In this document: in pieces, positions 44,627-53,394 of the stretch | How positions within the stretch are numbered: position 1 is the stretch's first letter | Layout: each line of letters begins with the position of its first letter | Assembly (NCBI GenBank): GCA_044373665.1 | Contig: JBIPNH010000003.1 | Coordinates: forward strand, 1 to 64,000 | Length of the DNA: 64,000 nucleotides | Source: JABMMZ01 sp044373665 | Lineage (GTDB): Bacteria > Bacteroidota > Bacteroidia > NS11-12g > UBA955 | Reading direction: 5' to 3' | The notes under the pieces: generated by a model | The model's input: only the letters and a program-made list of their open reading frames with translations | What the model was told of the DNA's origin: nothing | Databases searched by the model: none | Program-made: the position numbers and the translations under genes

Positions 44627-45691
44627 ATGAAATTACCAATCATAGGCATCTCACAAGGCGACCCTAATGGAATTGGGTTTGAAGTTATTTTAAAAACATT
44701 TCAGCACTCTTTTATTTACGAACACTGTACGCCAGTATTATACGCCAATCCAAAATCATTCTCTTTTTACAAAAAGCTGCTGAATATGGAACAACCTAGT
44801 TATGTATTAATTAGAGACATAAAAGAGGCAAAACCCAATCAGCTCAACTTAATAGCTAGCAGTCAGGAAGCATTTGAAATTTCGTTAGGTAAAGCCGATG
44901 AAGGTTCAGGTAAGGAAGCCTTAATGGCATTGGACAGAATGCTAGTTGATTCTTTAGCAGGGAACTTAGACGCCATTGTTACTGCACCCTTGGATAAGTC
45001 AACCGTAAAAACTGCAGAAGGCTTTACAGGACATACAGGTCATATTACCAAAGCATATAAAAAATCGGAGTCATTAATGGTTTTATTTAATGACGATATT
45101 CGTGTGGGATTAATTACAGAACATATTCCGGTGAGTAAAATTGCGCAAACAATTACAACGGAATTAATTCTAAAAAAAGTAAAAATAGCTCACGAGAGTT
45201 TAAAAACCGACTTTGGAATCAACAAACCAAAAATTGCATTATTGGGTTTAAATCCACACAACGGTGATAATGGTAAAATGGGACAAGAGGAACAAACCAT
45301 TATAGATCCTGCAATAAAACAAGCCAAAGAAGAAGGTATTTTTTGCATGGGTCCTTACAGTGCTGACGGTTTTTTTGGAATGAAATTGTATTCTAAATTT
45401 GATTTAGTAATGGCCATGTACCACGACCAAGGCTTAATTCCTTTTAAAAGCATGGCTTTTGAAGATGGCGTTAATTACACTGCGGGTCTTCCTATTATTA
45501 GAACAAGTCCCGACCACGGCACAGCTTATGACCTAGTGGGTAAAAACATTGCAAGCAACTTGAGTTTCACCAATGCATTATTCGAAGCAGTTCATTTGTA
45601 TCATACCAGAAATGAATCAGATGAATTGGCTAAAAACCCACTTAAATATTCTGAATTTAAGCGTGAGAGATTTAGATTAGAAAAAGGTTAA
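44627..45691 (+). CDS. pdxA: 4-hydroxythreonine-4-phosphate dehydrogenase
   Basis: NAD-dependent oxidation and decarboxylation step of deoxyxylulose-5-phosphate-dependent pyridoxal phosphate synthesis. The 354 residues carry the PdxA hallmarks: GISQGDPNGIGFEV at 6-19, TAPLDKSTV near 121, GHTGHITKAY near 136 with a metal His, MYHDQGLIPFK near 264 and RTSPDHGTAYDLVG near 292. It immediately follows the aminopeptidase. No pdxJ is nearby. Confidence 0.96.
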   Translation: MKLPIIGISQGDPNGIGFEVILKTFQHSFIYEHCTPVLYANPKSFSFYKKLLNMEQPSYVLIRDIKEAKPNQLNLIASSQEAFEISLGKADEGSGKEALMALDRMLVDSLAGNLDAIVTAPLDKSTVKTAEGFTGHTGHITKAYKKSESLMVLFNDDIRVGLITEHIPVSKIAQTITTELILKKVKIAHESLKTDFGINKPKIALLGLNPHNGDNGKMGQEEQTIIDPAIKQAKEEGIFCMGPYSADGFFGMKLYSKFDLVMAMYHDQGLIPFKSMAFEDGVNYTAGLPIIRTSPDHGTAYDLVGKNIASNLSFTNALFEAVHLYHTRNESDELAKNPLKYSEFKRERFRLEKG

Positions 45692-45698
45692 CCTGTCT

Positions 45699-46232
45699 TT
45701 AAACAAACCTAGGGTCAGTTTCCATTATATGACCGCATGATTTACAAGAACGCAAATCTTCATTGCCATAAAACTCCTTAAAACGAGGAATAAAGTCTTT
45801 TTCGATGTCATTTAATTCAAAATGATAAGCATGTAAAGGGTGGTTACATTTTTCGCAAAACCACATTAATCCGTCAGTAAAACCTTTACCAGCACGCACT
45901 CTTTCTATTACCAAACCCAAAGAATTGGCAGAACGAACAGGCGAATGGGGAACTTTTGCAGGCAACAAAAACATGTCTCCGGCAGTTAAAGGAATATCTA
46001 CTGCTTTACCATCTTGTTGAATTCTAACATTAATATCTCCTTCCAATTGGTAGAAAAACTCTTCCGTTTCATTATAGTGGTAATCCTTGCGGGCATTAGG
46101 TCCAGCAACCACCATTACAATAAAATCTCCAGCACCTATGGTTAAATTTTTATTTCCAACAGGTGGTTTCAAAAGATGTCTATTTTCTTCAATCCATTTA
46201 TTAAAATTAAAAGGGGGAGTTATGTTTGTCAT
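45699..46232 (-). CDS. nbaC: 3-hydroxyanthranilate 3,4-dioxygenase
   Basis: Iron-dependent ring opening of 3-hydroxyanthranilate, the step of the kynurenine pathway that leads to quinolinate/NAD or tryptophan breakdown. The 177-residue cupin has the catalytic set in ARKDYHYNETEEFFYQLEGD (His/Glu ligands and Arg) and KVPHSPVRS. Bacterial members have a C-terminal rubredoxin-like site: two CxxC pairs are visible (CEKCNH and CKSCGH). The start lies 4 nt after a TATTTTTG box. No other kynurenine genes are adjacent. Confidence 0.92.
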   Translation of the reverse strand: MTNITPPFNFNKWIEENRHLLKPPVGNKNLTIGAGDFIVMVVAGPNARKDYHYNETEEFFYQLEGDINVRIQQDGKAVDIPLTAGDMFLLPAKVPHSPVRSANSLGLVIERVRAGKGFTDGLMWFCEKCNHPLHAYHFELNDIEKDFIPRFKEFYGNEDLRSCKSCGHIMETDPRFV

Positions 46233-46236
46233 GCTT

Positions 46237-46244
46237 CAAAAATA
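46237..46244 (-). promoter_or_regulatory. Promoter -7 box (TATTTTTG) 4 nt before start codon
   Basis: Minus-strand TATTTTTG separated by AAGC from the ATG of the 3-hydroxyanthranilate dioxygenase gene. Confidence 0.55.
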
Positions 46245-46296
46245 GTTTTTTTTTTACTTTTGTTGAAATTATCATTTATTTTCTCATATTCGCAGT

Positions 46297-47169
46297 ATGA
46301 ACAAAGAGAGCGAAGATATCGCCCCAATATATATTCGAAAGGTCTTTAAAGACAAGAATCCTAAGTTAGCAAAATGGCTACCTGGCTTTATATTTAGTTT
46401 TTTGGAGCGTTTGTTACATCAAACCGATATGAACAGAGTTATTGAAAGAACAAGAGGAAAAAAAGGAGTTGATTTTGCGCGTGGTTGTTTCGACGAGATT
46501 GGCGTTACCATTCAGTCTAGACACCAAGAGAACGTACCAAAAACAGGAAGATTGATATTGGCATCTAACCATCCTTTGGGTGGATTGGACGGTATGGGTT
46601 TTATCAGTGAAGTACACAAAATAAGACCTGATGTTCGTTTTATCGTTAATGACATTTTATTAAACGTAAAACCATTACAAGGTATTTTCTTGGGTGTAAA
46701 TAAACACGGAACAAATGCCAAAAATTCATTAATCGAAGTTGAAAATCAGTTTGCTTCGGAGAGTGCAACCTTAATTTTTCCTGCAGGCTTAGTTTCGCGC
46801 AAACAAGAAGGTAAAATATTTGATTTAAAATGGCATAAAAGTTTTATTACTAAATCAGTGAAATATCAATCTGATATTATTCCAGTATTTATTGATGGCA
46901 ACAACAGTAAACGCTTTTACAATATCGCCATGTGGCGCAAAAGATTAGGTATTAAAATAAACATTGAAATGTTGCTATTACCAAGTGAAATGTTCAAATT
47001 GAAAGGCCAAACAGTTACTATTTATTTTGGGAAACCAATACCTGCGTATTTAATTAAAAATATAGGTGAGCATCATAAAATAGCCAATGCGATGCGTCAT
47101 TTTGTCTACAAATTAAAAGACGAGCCTAATGCAGATTTTGAAACGTATTATAACCAATTCAAACAATAA
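46297..47169 (+). CDS. PlsC-like O-acyltransferase of an aminolipid pathway (GlsA-like)
   Basis: A 290-residue membrane-associated acyltransferase. The catalytic HxxxxD motif is NHPLGGLD near residue 91, followed by the FPAGLVSR block near 160 that corresponds to the glycerol-phosphate acyltransferase family. In Bacteroidota such a gene beside an N-acyltransferase forms the two-step glycine/ornithine-type aminolipid pathway: GlsB N-acylates the amino acid, then GlsA O-acylates the 3-hydroxy group. The partner gene follows after 31 bp. The amino acid used cannot be read from sequence. Phosphatidic acid synthesis is the alternative, but the pairing argues against it. Confidence 0.8.
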   Translation: MNKESEDIAPIYIRKVFKDKNPKLAKWLPGFIFSFLERLLHQTDMNRVIERTRGKKGVDFARGCFDEIGVTIQSRHQENVPKTGRLILASNHPLGGLDGMGFISEVHKIRPDVRFIVNDILLNVKPLQGIFLGVNKHGTNAKNSLIEVENQFASESATLIFPAGLVSRKQEGKIFDLKWHKSFITKSVKYQSDIIPVFIDGNNSKRFYNIAMWRKRLGIKINIEMLLLPSEMFKLKGQTVTIYFGKPIPAYLIKNIGEHHKIANAMRHFVYKLKDEPNADFETYYNQFKQ

Positions 47170-47200
47170 ACAACTATATTTACACACTTAAAATAGAGGT

Positions 47201-48142
47201 ATGAATGAAATAATAGCGCCAATTGATCGTGACCTATTAATTAAAGAATTAGAGCAAGACCATTTTATTCGTCCCACCAATAATGGCGGAAATGAATTGT
47301 ATGTTGTTGACTGCCATACAGCACCAAATGTTCTTAGAGAAATTGGGAGATTAAGGGAATTGTCATTTAGAGCAGCAGGTGGAGGTACAGGGAAAGATTG
47401 TGATTTAGATGAGTTTGATTTTGGACCAACTGCTTACAAACAGTTAATAGTATGGCAACCACAAGACAAAGAAATTATTGGCGGTTACAGATACATTAAA
47501 ACGATAGATGCGAGGCAAGAAAATGGCGACTATCATTTAGCCACGACAGAAATTTACAAATTTAGCGATAAGATGAAAAACTTTTATTTTTTATCTACTA
47601 TTGAGCTAGGTCGTTCCTTTGTTCAGCCCAAATATCAGCCAAGTGCCGAAAACAGAAAAGGCTTATTTAGTTTAGATAATTTATGGGATGGTTTGGGAGC
47701 TCTAATTGTAATGCATCCTGAGGTTCATTACTTCTTTGGAAAGGTGACCATGTATACTCACTTTGATAAAGAGGCTAGAGACTTAATATTATCATTTATG
47801 CACCATTATTTCCCTGACCAAGAACAACTAATTAAAGTAGAACATCCGGTAGAGATTGGACATGACACAACATCATTTGTTGAATCATTAAAAGAGTTAG
47901 ATTACAAAGAGGGTCATCACTTATTAAATGGTAAAGTAAGAGAATTAGGCGAAAACATTCCGCCTTTGTTTAATTCATACATGAATACAAGTCCTACGAT
48001 GAAGACATTTCCGACCTGTATAAACCATCATTTTGGTGATGTAGAAGAAACGGGCATTATGGTTACAATAGCTGATATCTATGAGAGTAAGAAGGATAGA
48101 CACGTCAGTTCATACTTAAAATTTTTAACTCAAAAAGATTAA
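47201..48142 (+). CDS. GNAT-like N-acyltransferase of an aminolipid pathway (GlsB/OlsB-like)
   Basis: A 313-residue protein of the OlsB/GlsB GNAT-type family, which transfers a 3-hydroxyacyl chain from acyl-ACP to the amino group of an amino acid to form a lyso-aminolipid. Recognisable segments are VLREIGRLRELSFRAAGGGTGKDCDLDEFD near residues 46-75, IIGGYRYIKT near 93, and ELGRSFVQPKYQ near 141. It follows the PlsC-like gene in the same direction. The product may be a glycine, serine or ornithine lipid; Bacteroidota also make serine-glycine lipids. Confidence 0.8.
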   Translation: MNEIIAPIDRDLLIKELEQDHFIRPTNNGGNELYVVDCHTAPNVLREIGRLRELSFRAAGGGTGKDCDLDEFDFGPTAYKQLIVWQPQDKEIIGGYRYIKTIDARQENGDYHLATTEIYKFSDKMKNFYFLSTIELGRSFVQPKYQPSAENRKGLFSLDNLWDGLGALIVMHPEVHYFFGKVTMYTHFDKEARDLILSFMHHYFPDQEQLIKVEHPVEIGHDTTSFVESLKELDYKEGHHLLNGKVRELGENIPPLFNSYMNTSPTMKTFPTCINHHFGDVEETGIMVTIADIYESKKDRHVSSYLKFLTQKD

Positions 48143-48210
48143 TAAATAAAAACTTAAAAATATTTTTTGTCATTCCCGAAAAATATTTATATTTGCACTC
48201 CTTTTAGGAA

Positions 48211-48258
48211 ATTCCTTGATAGCTCTCCCGATAGCTATCGGGAGGTTAGAGTGAGTGA
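48211..48258. repeat. Decoy of the tRNA-Asn 5' half, interrupted by a palindrome
   Basis: ATTCCTTGATAGCTC (48211-48225) and GGTTAGAGTGAGTGA (48244-48258) match the tRNA-Asn region 48291-48324, except for one substitution. Where the tRNA has AGCT (48306-48309, D loop), the decoy has TCCCGAT-AGCT-ATCGGGA, giving the perfect 20-bp palindrome CTCCCGATAGCTATCGGGAG (48225-48244). The decoy ends before the anticodon and is not a functional tRNA. Confidence 0.85.
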
Positions 48259-48292
48259 AAACAAACTCTAATTAAAAAAAAATCGGATAGAT

Positions 48293-48366
48293 TCCTTGAT
48301 AGCTCAGCTGGTTAGAGCGAGTGACTGTTAATCACTAGGTCCCTGGTTCGAGCCCAGGTCAGGGAG
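48293..48366 (+). tRNA. tRNA-Asn (anticodon GTT)
   Basis: A full cloverleaf can be drawn: acceptor 48293-48299 with 48359-48365 (one T-G pair), D arm GCTC...GAGC, anticodon stem 48320-48324/48332-48336 with loop CTGTTAA and anticodon GTT at 48327-48329, variable loop AGGTC, T arm CCTGG-TTCGAGC-CCAGG, discriminator G48366. CCA is not encoded. It reads asparagine codons AAC and AAU. A terminator hairpin follows 11 bp downstream. Confidence 0.97.
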
Positions 48367-48377
48367 CAAAACAAAAC

Positions 48378-48404
48378 AAGGCGACAGAAATGTCGCCTTT
48401 TTTT
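48378..48404 (+). terminator. Rho-independent terminator of tRNA-Asn
   Basis: AAGGCGACA (48378-48386), GAAA tetraloop, TGTCGCCTT (48391-48399), then a T tract to 48404. Confidence 0.92.
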
Positions 48405-48600
48405 ATGCCAGATTCTTAAAAACCCTTGTTATCATTGAGGATTAGAAATGTCCAAATACTGAGTTTGGTGGTTCGATATACTCCATTTCCATAAACCAAT
48501 AAATCTCTCAATATCTTGCTAATGATTTCTTGCTTCCCTATTAAATCTAAGTTTTTAAATAGATGAGTGATTTTTTCCTAAATCAGTAAGGAATTTTATG

Positions 48601-48608
48601 TAATTTTG
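48601..48608 (+). promoter_or_regulatory. Promoter -7 box (TAATTTTG) 8 nt before start codon
   Basis: TAATTTTG fits TAnnTTTG and lies 8 nt before ATG 48617. Confidence 0.5.
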
Positions 48609-48616
48609 AACGCAAA

Positions 48617-49003
48617 ATGCAACGCTTCAGACACCATATTATTTTCCGACTTATTTGTCTACTGATGGCGTTTCATATCTTCAACTGCAGTGTGGACACT
48701 CCAGATGCAAAGCCCGACTATATTCCCGAAGATCTGTCTTACAACGATATCGAAAGTGTTGCCGAACTTATTCTAGAAGAAGTTTTAAATATTGAAAATG
48801 CAATTGCCGAACACGATGAAAAAGACACAGAAGACGGCAATAGTTTTGACCTTAAAAAAGATTTTGTTTATTTCCATCGAACAGAAGTTAAGAACGACAA
48901 AAATTTCAACAACGGACTCTCCATAATTGCTTTAACCTATTATGATGAGCAATACAGCTCACAATTTCACCCCGAAATTGTGCCTCCACCACCCAAGTCC
49001 TAA
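48617..49003 (+). CDS. Hypothetical lipoprotein
   Basis: A 128-residue exported protein. The N-terminus is basic (MQRFRHH), then a hydrophobic stretch and a lipobox-like end FNCS (Cys about 24). The mature part is acidic (DIESVAELILEEVLNIENAIAEHDEKD) and ends in VPPPPKS. No family recognised. It is 108 bp upstream of an RND efflux operon in the same direction and could be transcribed with it, but it has its own promoter box. Confidence 0.6.
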   Translation: MQRFRHHIIFRLICLLMAFHIFNCSVDTPDAKPDYIPEDLSYNDIESVAELILEEVLNIENAIAEHDEKDTEDGNSFDLKKDFVYFHRTEVKNDKNFNNGLSIIALTYYDEQYSSQFHPEIVPPPPKS

Positions 49004-49111
49004 TTCACCTTTTCAGCTGTTTTTAATTTAAGCCATTCAAAAAATTGAATTGCCTTTTGGTTTGGAGTAATCTCCAAACTCATTATCATTTTTAACAATT
49101 TCATAAAATCA

Positions 49112-50224
49112 ATGAACAAGATAGTATTGCTATTTAGCATCGTTGTGGGCTTTGCGGCTTGCACATCAACCGAAGAAAACAAAACTGAACCAGGGAAATT
49201 CCCTTTAACCAGCCCACTTTTGGTGGACACCACATACACAAGTGAATATGTTGCCGAAATACAATCATTACATAATGTAGAAATAAGGGCAAAAATCAAG
49301 GGCTACATAGAAAAAATTTATGTTGACGAAGGAAAACCTGTTAAAGCAGGACAAACCCTTTTCAGCATTAGCAATAAGGAGTTTAATCAGGAACTTTTGA
49401 AAGCAAAAGCAATGCTAAAAACTGTAATTGCTGAAGCAAAAACTGCCGAATTAGAACTACAAAACGTAAAAACTTTATCCGACAAAAACATTGTTTCTAA
49501 AACAGAATTGGAAAAAGCACAAGCCAATTTGGATGCTGCCAATGCACGGATTGACGAGGCAAAAGCCAATGAAGCAAGTGCAAGCATTAATTTATCTCTA
49601 ACGGAGATCAAAGCACCTTTTGACGGAACAGTTAACCGCATTCCTTTTAAGACAGGCAGTTTGATTGATGAAGGAACTTTGCTTACATCACTTTCAAACA
49701 ACAAAGAAGTATATGCCTATTTCAATGTTTCGGAAAAGGAATATTTGGACTACACCACCAAAAAAGTAAACGGAGAGAAAAACAACATCACCCTTTTCTT
49801 GGCAAACGCAAAAGCCCACAAATACAAAGGAACAGTTGAAACCATTGAAGGGGAGTTTGACAAAAACACAGGGAACATTGCTTTTAGGGCAATATTTCCA
49901 AATCCTGATTTGTTGCTCAAACATGGTTCAAGTGGCAAAGTGCAATTAACAAGCAACATAAAAAATGCTTTGCTAATTCCTCAAAAAGCAACCTTTGAAA
50001 TTCAGGATAAATTTTATGTTTTTGTTGTAGATGCAAACAATGTTGTAAAGCAAAGAAACATAGTAATAAAGCAGCGTTTGCCGCAACTGTATGTTATTGA
50101 AAGCGGACTTTCTGCAAATGATAAAATAATTTACGAAGGCATACAAACCGTGAAAGAAGGCGATAAAATCGTAACTGATTTTGTGCCGATGCAACAAGTT
50201 ATTTCACAATTAAAAACGCAATAA
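49112..50224 (+). CDS. RND efflux periplasmic adaptor (AcrA/MexE-like lipoprotein)
   Basis: A 370-residue membrane fusion protein linking the RND pump to its outer-membrane channel. It is a lipoprotein (VVGFAACTS, Cys about 17). Barrel-sandwich halves are IKGYIEKIYVDEGKPVKAGQ near 68 and KAPFDGTVNRIPFKTGSLI near 165, around a coiled coil of about 95-155. A beta-barrel and membrane-proximal domain follow. The pump gene starts 2 bp after its stop. No repressor gene adjoins the operon. Confidence 0.93.
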   Translation: MNKIVLLFSIVVGFAACTSTEENKTEPGKFPLTSPLLVDTTYTSEYVAEIQSLHNVEIRAKIKGYIEKIYVDEGKPVKAGQTLFSISNKEFNQELLKAKAMLKTVIAEAKTAELELQNVKTLSDKNIVSKTELEKAQANLDAANARIDEAKANEASASINLSLTEIKAPFDGTVNRIPFKTGSLIDEGTLLTSLSNNKEVYAYFNVSEKEYLDYTTKKVNGEKNNITLFLANAKAHKYKGTVETIEGEFDKNTGNIAFRAIFPNPDLLLKHGSSGKVQLTSNIKNALLIPQKATFEIQDKFYVFVVDANNVVKQRNIVIKQRLPQLYVIESGLSANDKIIYEGIQTVKEGDKIVTDFVPMQQVISQLKTQ

Positions 50225-50226
50225 AG

Positions 50227-53200
50227 ATGTTTAATAAATTTATTCACAGACCTGTTCTGTCCATAGTAATATCTTTAATGATATTGATATTGGGTGGTTT
50301 GGCACTTACTCAGTTGCCAATGACCCAATTCCCAAGTATAGCTCCACCCGAAGTAAACGTCACCATAGAATACACTGGTGCAAATGCAGAAACAGTTACA
50401 AAAGCAGCAATTGTTCCTTTAGAACGTGCCATAAATGGAGTTCCAGGAATGAAATATATGAGTAGTGATGCTGGAAACGATGGTGTAGGAGTTGTACAAA
50501 TACTTTTTGAAATAGGAACAAACCCAGATGTAGCTGCCGTTAACGTTCAAAATAGAGTAGCTGCCGTAATGGGTGAATTGCCTGCCGAAGTTATCCGTAA
50601 TGGGGTAAAAATTGCCAAGGAAGAAAACGCAATGTTGATGTATTTGAACATATACAGCAACGATACAACGGTTGAAGAAAAGTTCCTTTATAACTTTGCC
50701 GATATCAATATTTTGGCAGAATTAAAACGTGTAAACGGTGTTGGCTATGCAGATATTTTAGGTGCAAAAGAATATGCAATGAGGGTTTGGTTAAAACCCG
50801 ATAAAATGCTCAATTACAAACTATCAACCGAAGATATTTTAACAGCTTTAGAAGAACAAAACGTAGAAGCAGCTCCTGGAAAAGTGGGTGAAAGTTCTGA
50901 TAAAAAAGCACAAGCCTTACAGTATGTAATTAAATACACAGGTAAATACAATACCAAAGAAGAGTTTGAAAATATTGCCATAAAATCAACCATTAACGGA
51001 CAAATTTTAAGAGTAAAGGACATTGCGGATGTGGAGTTTGGCACTATTTATTTTGATGTGGAAGCCAAACTAAACGGCAAGCCATGTGCTGCAATTATGC
51101 TTAAACAATTGCCAGGTTCTAATGCAAGTGAGGTAATAAAAAATGTAAAGTTGAGAATGACTGAAATCAAAAAATCAACTTTCACTAATGGAATGGACTA
51201 TGAAATGAGCTATGATGTTTCTAAATTTTTAGATGCTTCGGTACACGAAGTTTTGAGAACATTATTAGAAGCATTTTTATTGGTGGCATTGGTAGTATTT
51301 ATCTTTTTGGGTGATTTCCGTTCTACATTAATTCCTGCCATTGCAGTGCCCGTTTCGCTTGTTGGAACATTCTTTTTTATGCAACTATTTGGGTTTTCTA
51401 TTAACCTAATAACCTTGTTTGCATTGGTTTTAGCAATTGGAATTGTGGTTGACAATGCAATTGTAGTAGTTGAAGCAGTTCATGCCAAAATGGAAGAACT
51501 TAACATAGATGCAAAAACGGCAACCGAAATAGCAATGAAAGAAATTAGCGGGGCGATTATTGCAATCACATTAGTAATGTCAGCAGTATTTATTCCTGTT
51601 GCATTTATGTCTGGCCCTGTGGGTATTTTCTACCGACAATTTTCGGTTACAATGGCGATCTCAATCGTGCTTTCAGGAATTAGTGCCTTGACATTAACCC
51701 CTGCCTTATGTGCCATGCTACTAAAAAACACACACGGAAAAGAGAAAAAGAAAAACTGGTTAAACAAATTCTTAGATGGTTTCAATAACCGTTACAACAA
51801 ACTTTCAAACCGTTACCAAAAACTGCTTGGTTATATAGTAAACAGAAGAGTAATTACATTCTTGGCATTGCTTATTTTCTGTTTGGGAACTTGGGGTTTA
51901 GGTAAAATTTTGCCTTCGGGTTTTATTCCAAACGAAGACCAAGGCACTTTTTATGCAAGTATAACAACTCCTTCGGGTGCAACTTTGGAGCGTACAAAAG
52001 CAGTTGTTAATGAAGTTCAAAAATCGTGTTTGGGTGTTGATGCCATACAATCCGTTTCTTCATTAGCAGGAACAAATATCTTGTCGGATGGAACAGGGGC
52101 AACTTATGGCACTTGCTTAATTAACCTAAAAGATTGGGACAACAGAACAGAAAGTGTGGATGATGTTATTGCAATCATTGAAGAAAAAACAAAACATATT
52201 AAAGACGCTAAAATTGAGTTTTTTCCACCTCCAGCAGTACCTGGTTATGGTAATGCAAGCGGCTTTGAATTACGCCTTTTGAATAAAACAGGAAGCGGTG
52301 ATTTCAAAAAAATGGAAGCAATAGTAAACCAATTCCTTCTAGATTTAAAAGCCCGACCAGAAATAGCAAGTGCATTTACCATTTTTGATGCCAGTTATCC
52401 GCAGTTTATGCTACATATTGATAATGACAAAGCTGCACAAAAAGGTGTAACGGTAAACAATGCAATGGGAACTTTACAAACCATGCTTGGCAGCGAATAC
52501 GCTACAAACTTTATCAAGTTTAACCAAATGTATAAAGTAATGGTGCAAGCATTGCCCGAATATCGTGCTAAACCAGAAGATATTTTAAAACTAACTGTTA
52601 AAAACGATGTTGGCGAAATGATTCCACTGTCCGCTTTTATGGATATTGAAAAAGTGTATGGTGTTGACCAAATTACACGTTATAATATGTATCCATCGGC
52701 AGAATTAAATGGTGAAGCAAAAGCAGGTTATAGCAGCGGTGCGGTAATTTCAGCTATTCAAGAAGTTGCAAAAACTAAACTACCTAGAGGTTACGACATT
52801 GACTGGGCAGGTATTACAAGAGATGAAGTAGCCACAGGAAACCAAGCTATTTACATTTTTATTATCTGTCTGCTATTTGTGTATTTACTATTGGCAGCAC
52901 AATACGAAAGTTTTGTATTGCCTTTGCCTGTGATTCTTTCCTTGCCTACTGGTGTTTTCGGAGCATTTTTCCTGTTAACCATTTTGGGACTTGAAAACAA
53001 TATTTATGCACAGGTAGCAATGGTTATGCTTATTGGCTTGTTAGGCAAAAATGCCGTATTGATTGTGGAGTTTGCCGTTCAAAAACATCGTGAAGGGCGG
53101 ACAGTTTTTCAAGCAGCCATTGAAGGAGCAACGGTTAGGTTACGCCCAATCTTAATGACCTCATTTGCCTTTATAGCAGGTTTATTACCACTCGTTTTTG

Positions 53201-53394
53201 CAAGTGGTGCAGGTGCAGTAGGTAACAGAACAATAGGCACAGCAGCCGCAGGTGGTATGCTTTTCGGAACAATTTTCGGAGTAATAATCGTTCCAGGGCT
53301 TTACTACATTTTTGCAAGAATTTCAGAGAAAAACTTGCTGATTGACACAGAAGCAGAAAATCCATTAACAGAAGAAATTGAGAACAACAGATGA
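50227..53394 (+). CDS. RND efflux permease, HAE1 (AcrB-like) family
   Basis: A 1055-residue inner-membrane trimer subunit that expels hydrophobic or amphiphilic compounds using the proton gradient. It begins MFNKFIHRPVLSIVISLMI, and the twelve-helix layout with two large periplasmic loops is evident. The proton relay region in TM4 reads GIVVDNAIVVVEAV near residue 404: only one Asp is present where E. coli AcrB has two (the second is Asn). The TM10 lysine is kept (LLGKNAVLIVEFA). The C-terminal SGAGAVGNRTIG is typical. It is followed by the channel gene with a 4-bp overlap. Confidence 0.95.
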   Translation: MFNKFIHRPVLSIVISLMILILGGLALTQLPMTQFPSIAPPEVNVTIEYTGANAETVTKAAIVPLERAINGVPGMKYMSSDAGNDGVGVVQILFEIGTNPDVAAVNVQNRVAAVMGELPAEVIRNGVKIAKEENAMLMYLNIYSNDTTVEEKFLYNFADINILAELKRVNGVGYADILGAKEYAMRVWLKPDKMLNYKLSTEDILTALEEQNVEAAPGKVGESSDKKAQALQYVIKYTGKYNTKEEFENIAIKSTINGQILRVKDIADVEFGTIYFDVEAKLNGKPCAAIMLKQLPGSNASEVIKNVKLRMTEIKKSTFTNGMDYEMSYDVSKFLDASVHEVLRTLLEAFLLVALVVFIFLGDFRSTLIPAIAVPVSLVGTFFFMQLFGFSINLITLFALVLAIGIVVDNAIVVVEAVHAKMEELNIDAKTATEIAMKEISGAIIAITLVMSAVFIPVAFMSGPVGIFYRQFSVTMAISIVLSGISALTLTPALCAMLLKNTHGKEKKKNWLNKFLDGFNNRYNKLSNRYQKLLGYIVNRRVITFLALLIFCLGTWGLGKILPSGFIPNEDQGTFYASITTPSGATLERTKAVVNEVQKSCLGVDAIQSVSSLAGTNILSDGTGATYGTCLINLKDWDNRTESVDDVIAIIEEKTKHIKDAKIEFFPPPAVPGYGNASGFELRLLNKTGSGDFKKMEAIVNQFLLDLKARPEIASAFTIFDASYPQFMLHIDNDKAAQKGVTVNNAMGTLQTMLGSEYATNFIKFNQMYKVMVQALPEYRAKPEDILKLTVKNDVGEMIPLSAFMDIEKVYGVDQITRYNMYPSAELNGEAKAGYSSGAVISAIQEVAKTKLPRGYDIDWAGITRDEVATGNQAIYIFIICLLFVYLLLAAQYESFVLPLPVILSLPTGVFGAFFLLTILGLENNIYAQVAMVMLIGLLGKNAVLIVEFAVQKHREGRTVFQAAIEGATVRLRPILMTSFAFIAGLLPLVFASGAGAVGNRTIGTAAAGGMLFGTIFGVIIVPGLYYIFARISEKNLLIDTEAENPLTEEIENNR

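Noticed and set aside
49000..49299. 99-residue minus-strand ORF before the RND operon
   Set aside because: Overlaps the real adaptor gene on the opposite strand and has no family resemblance.
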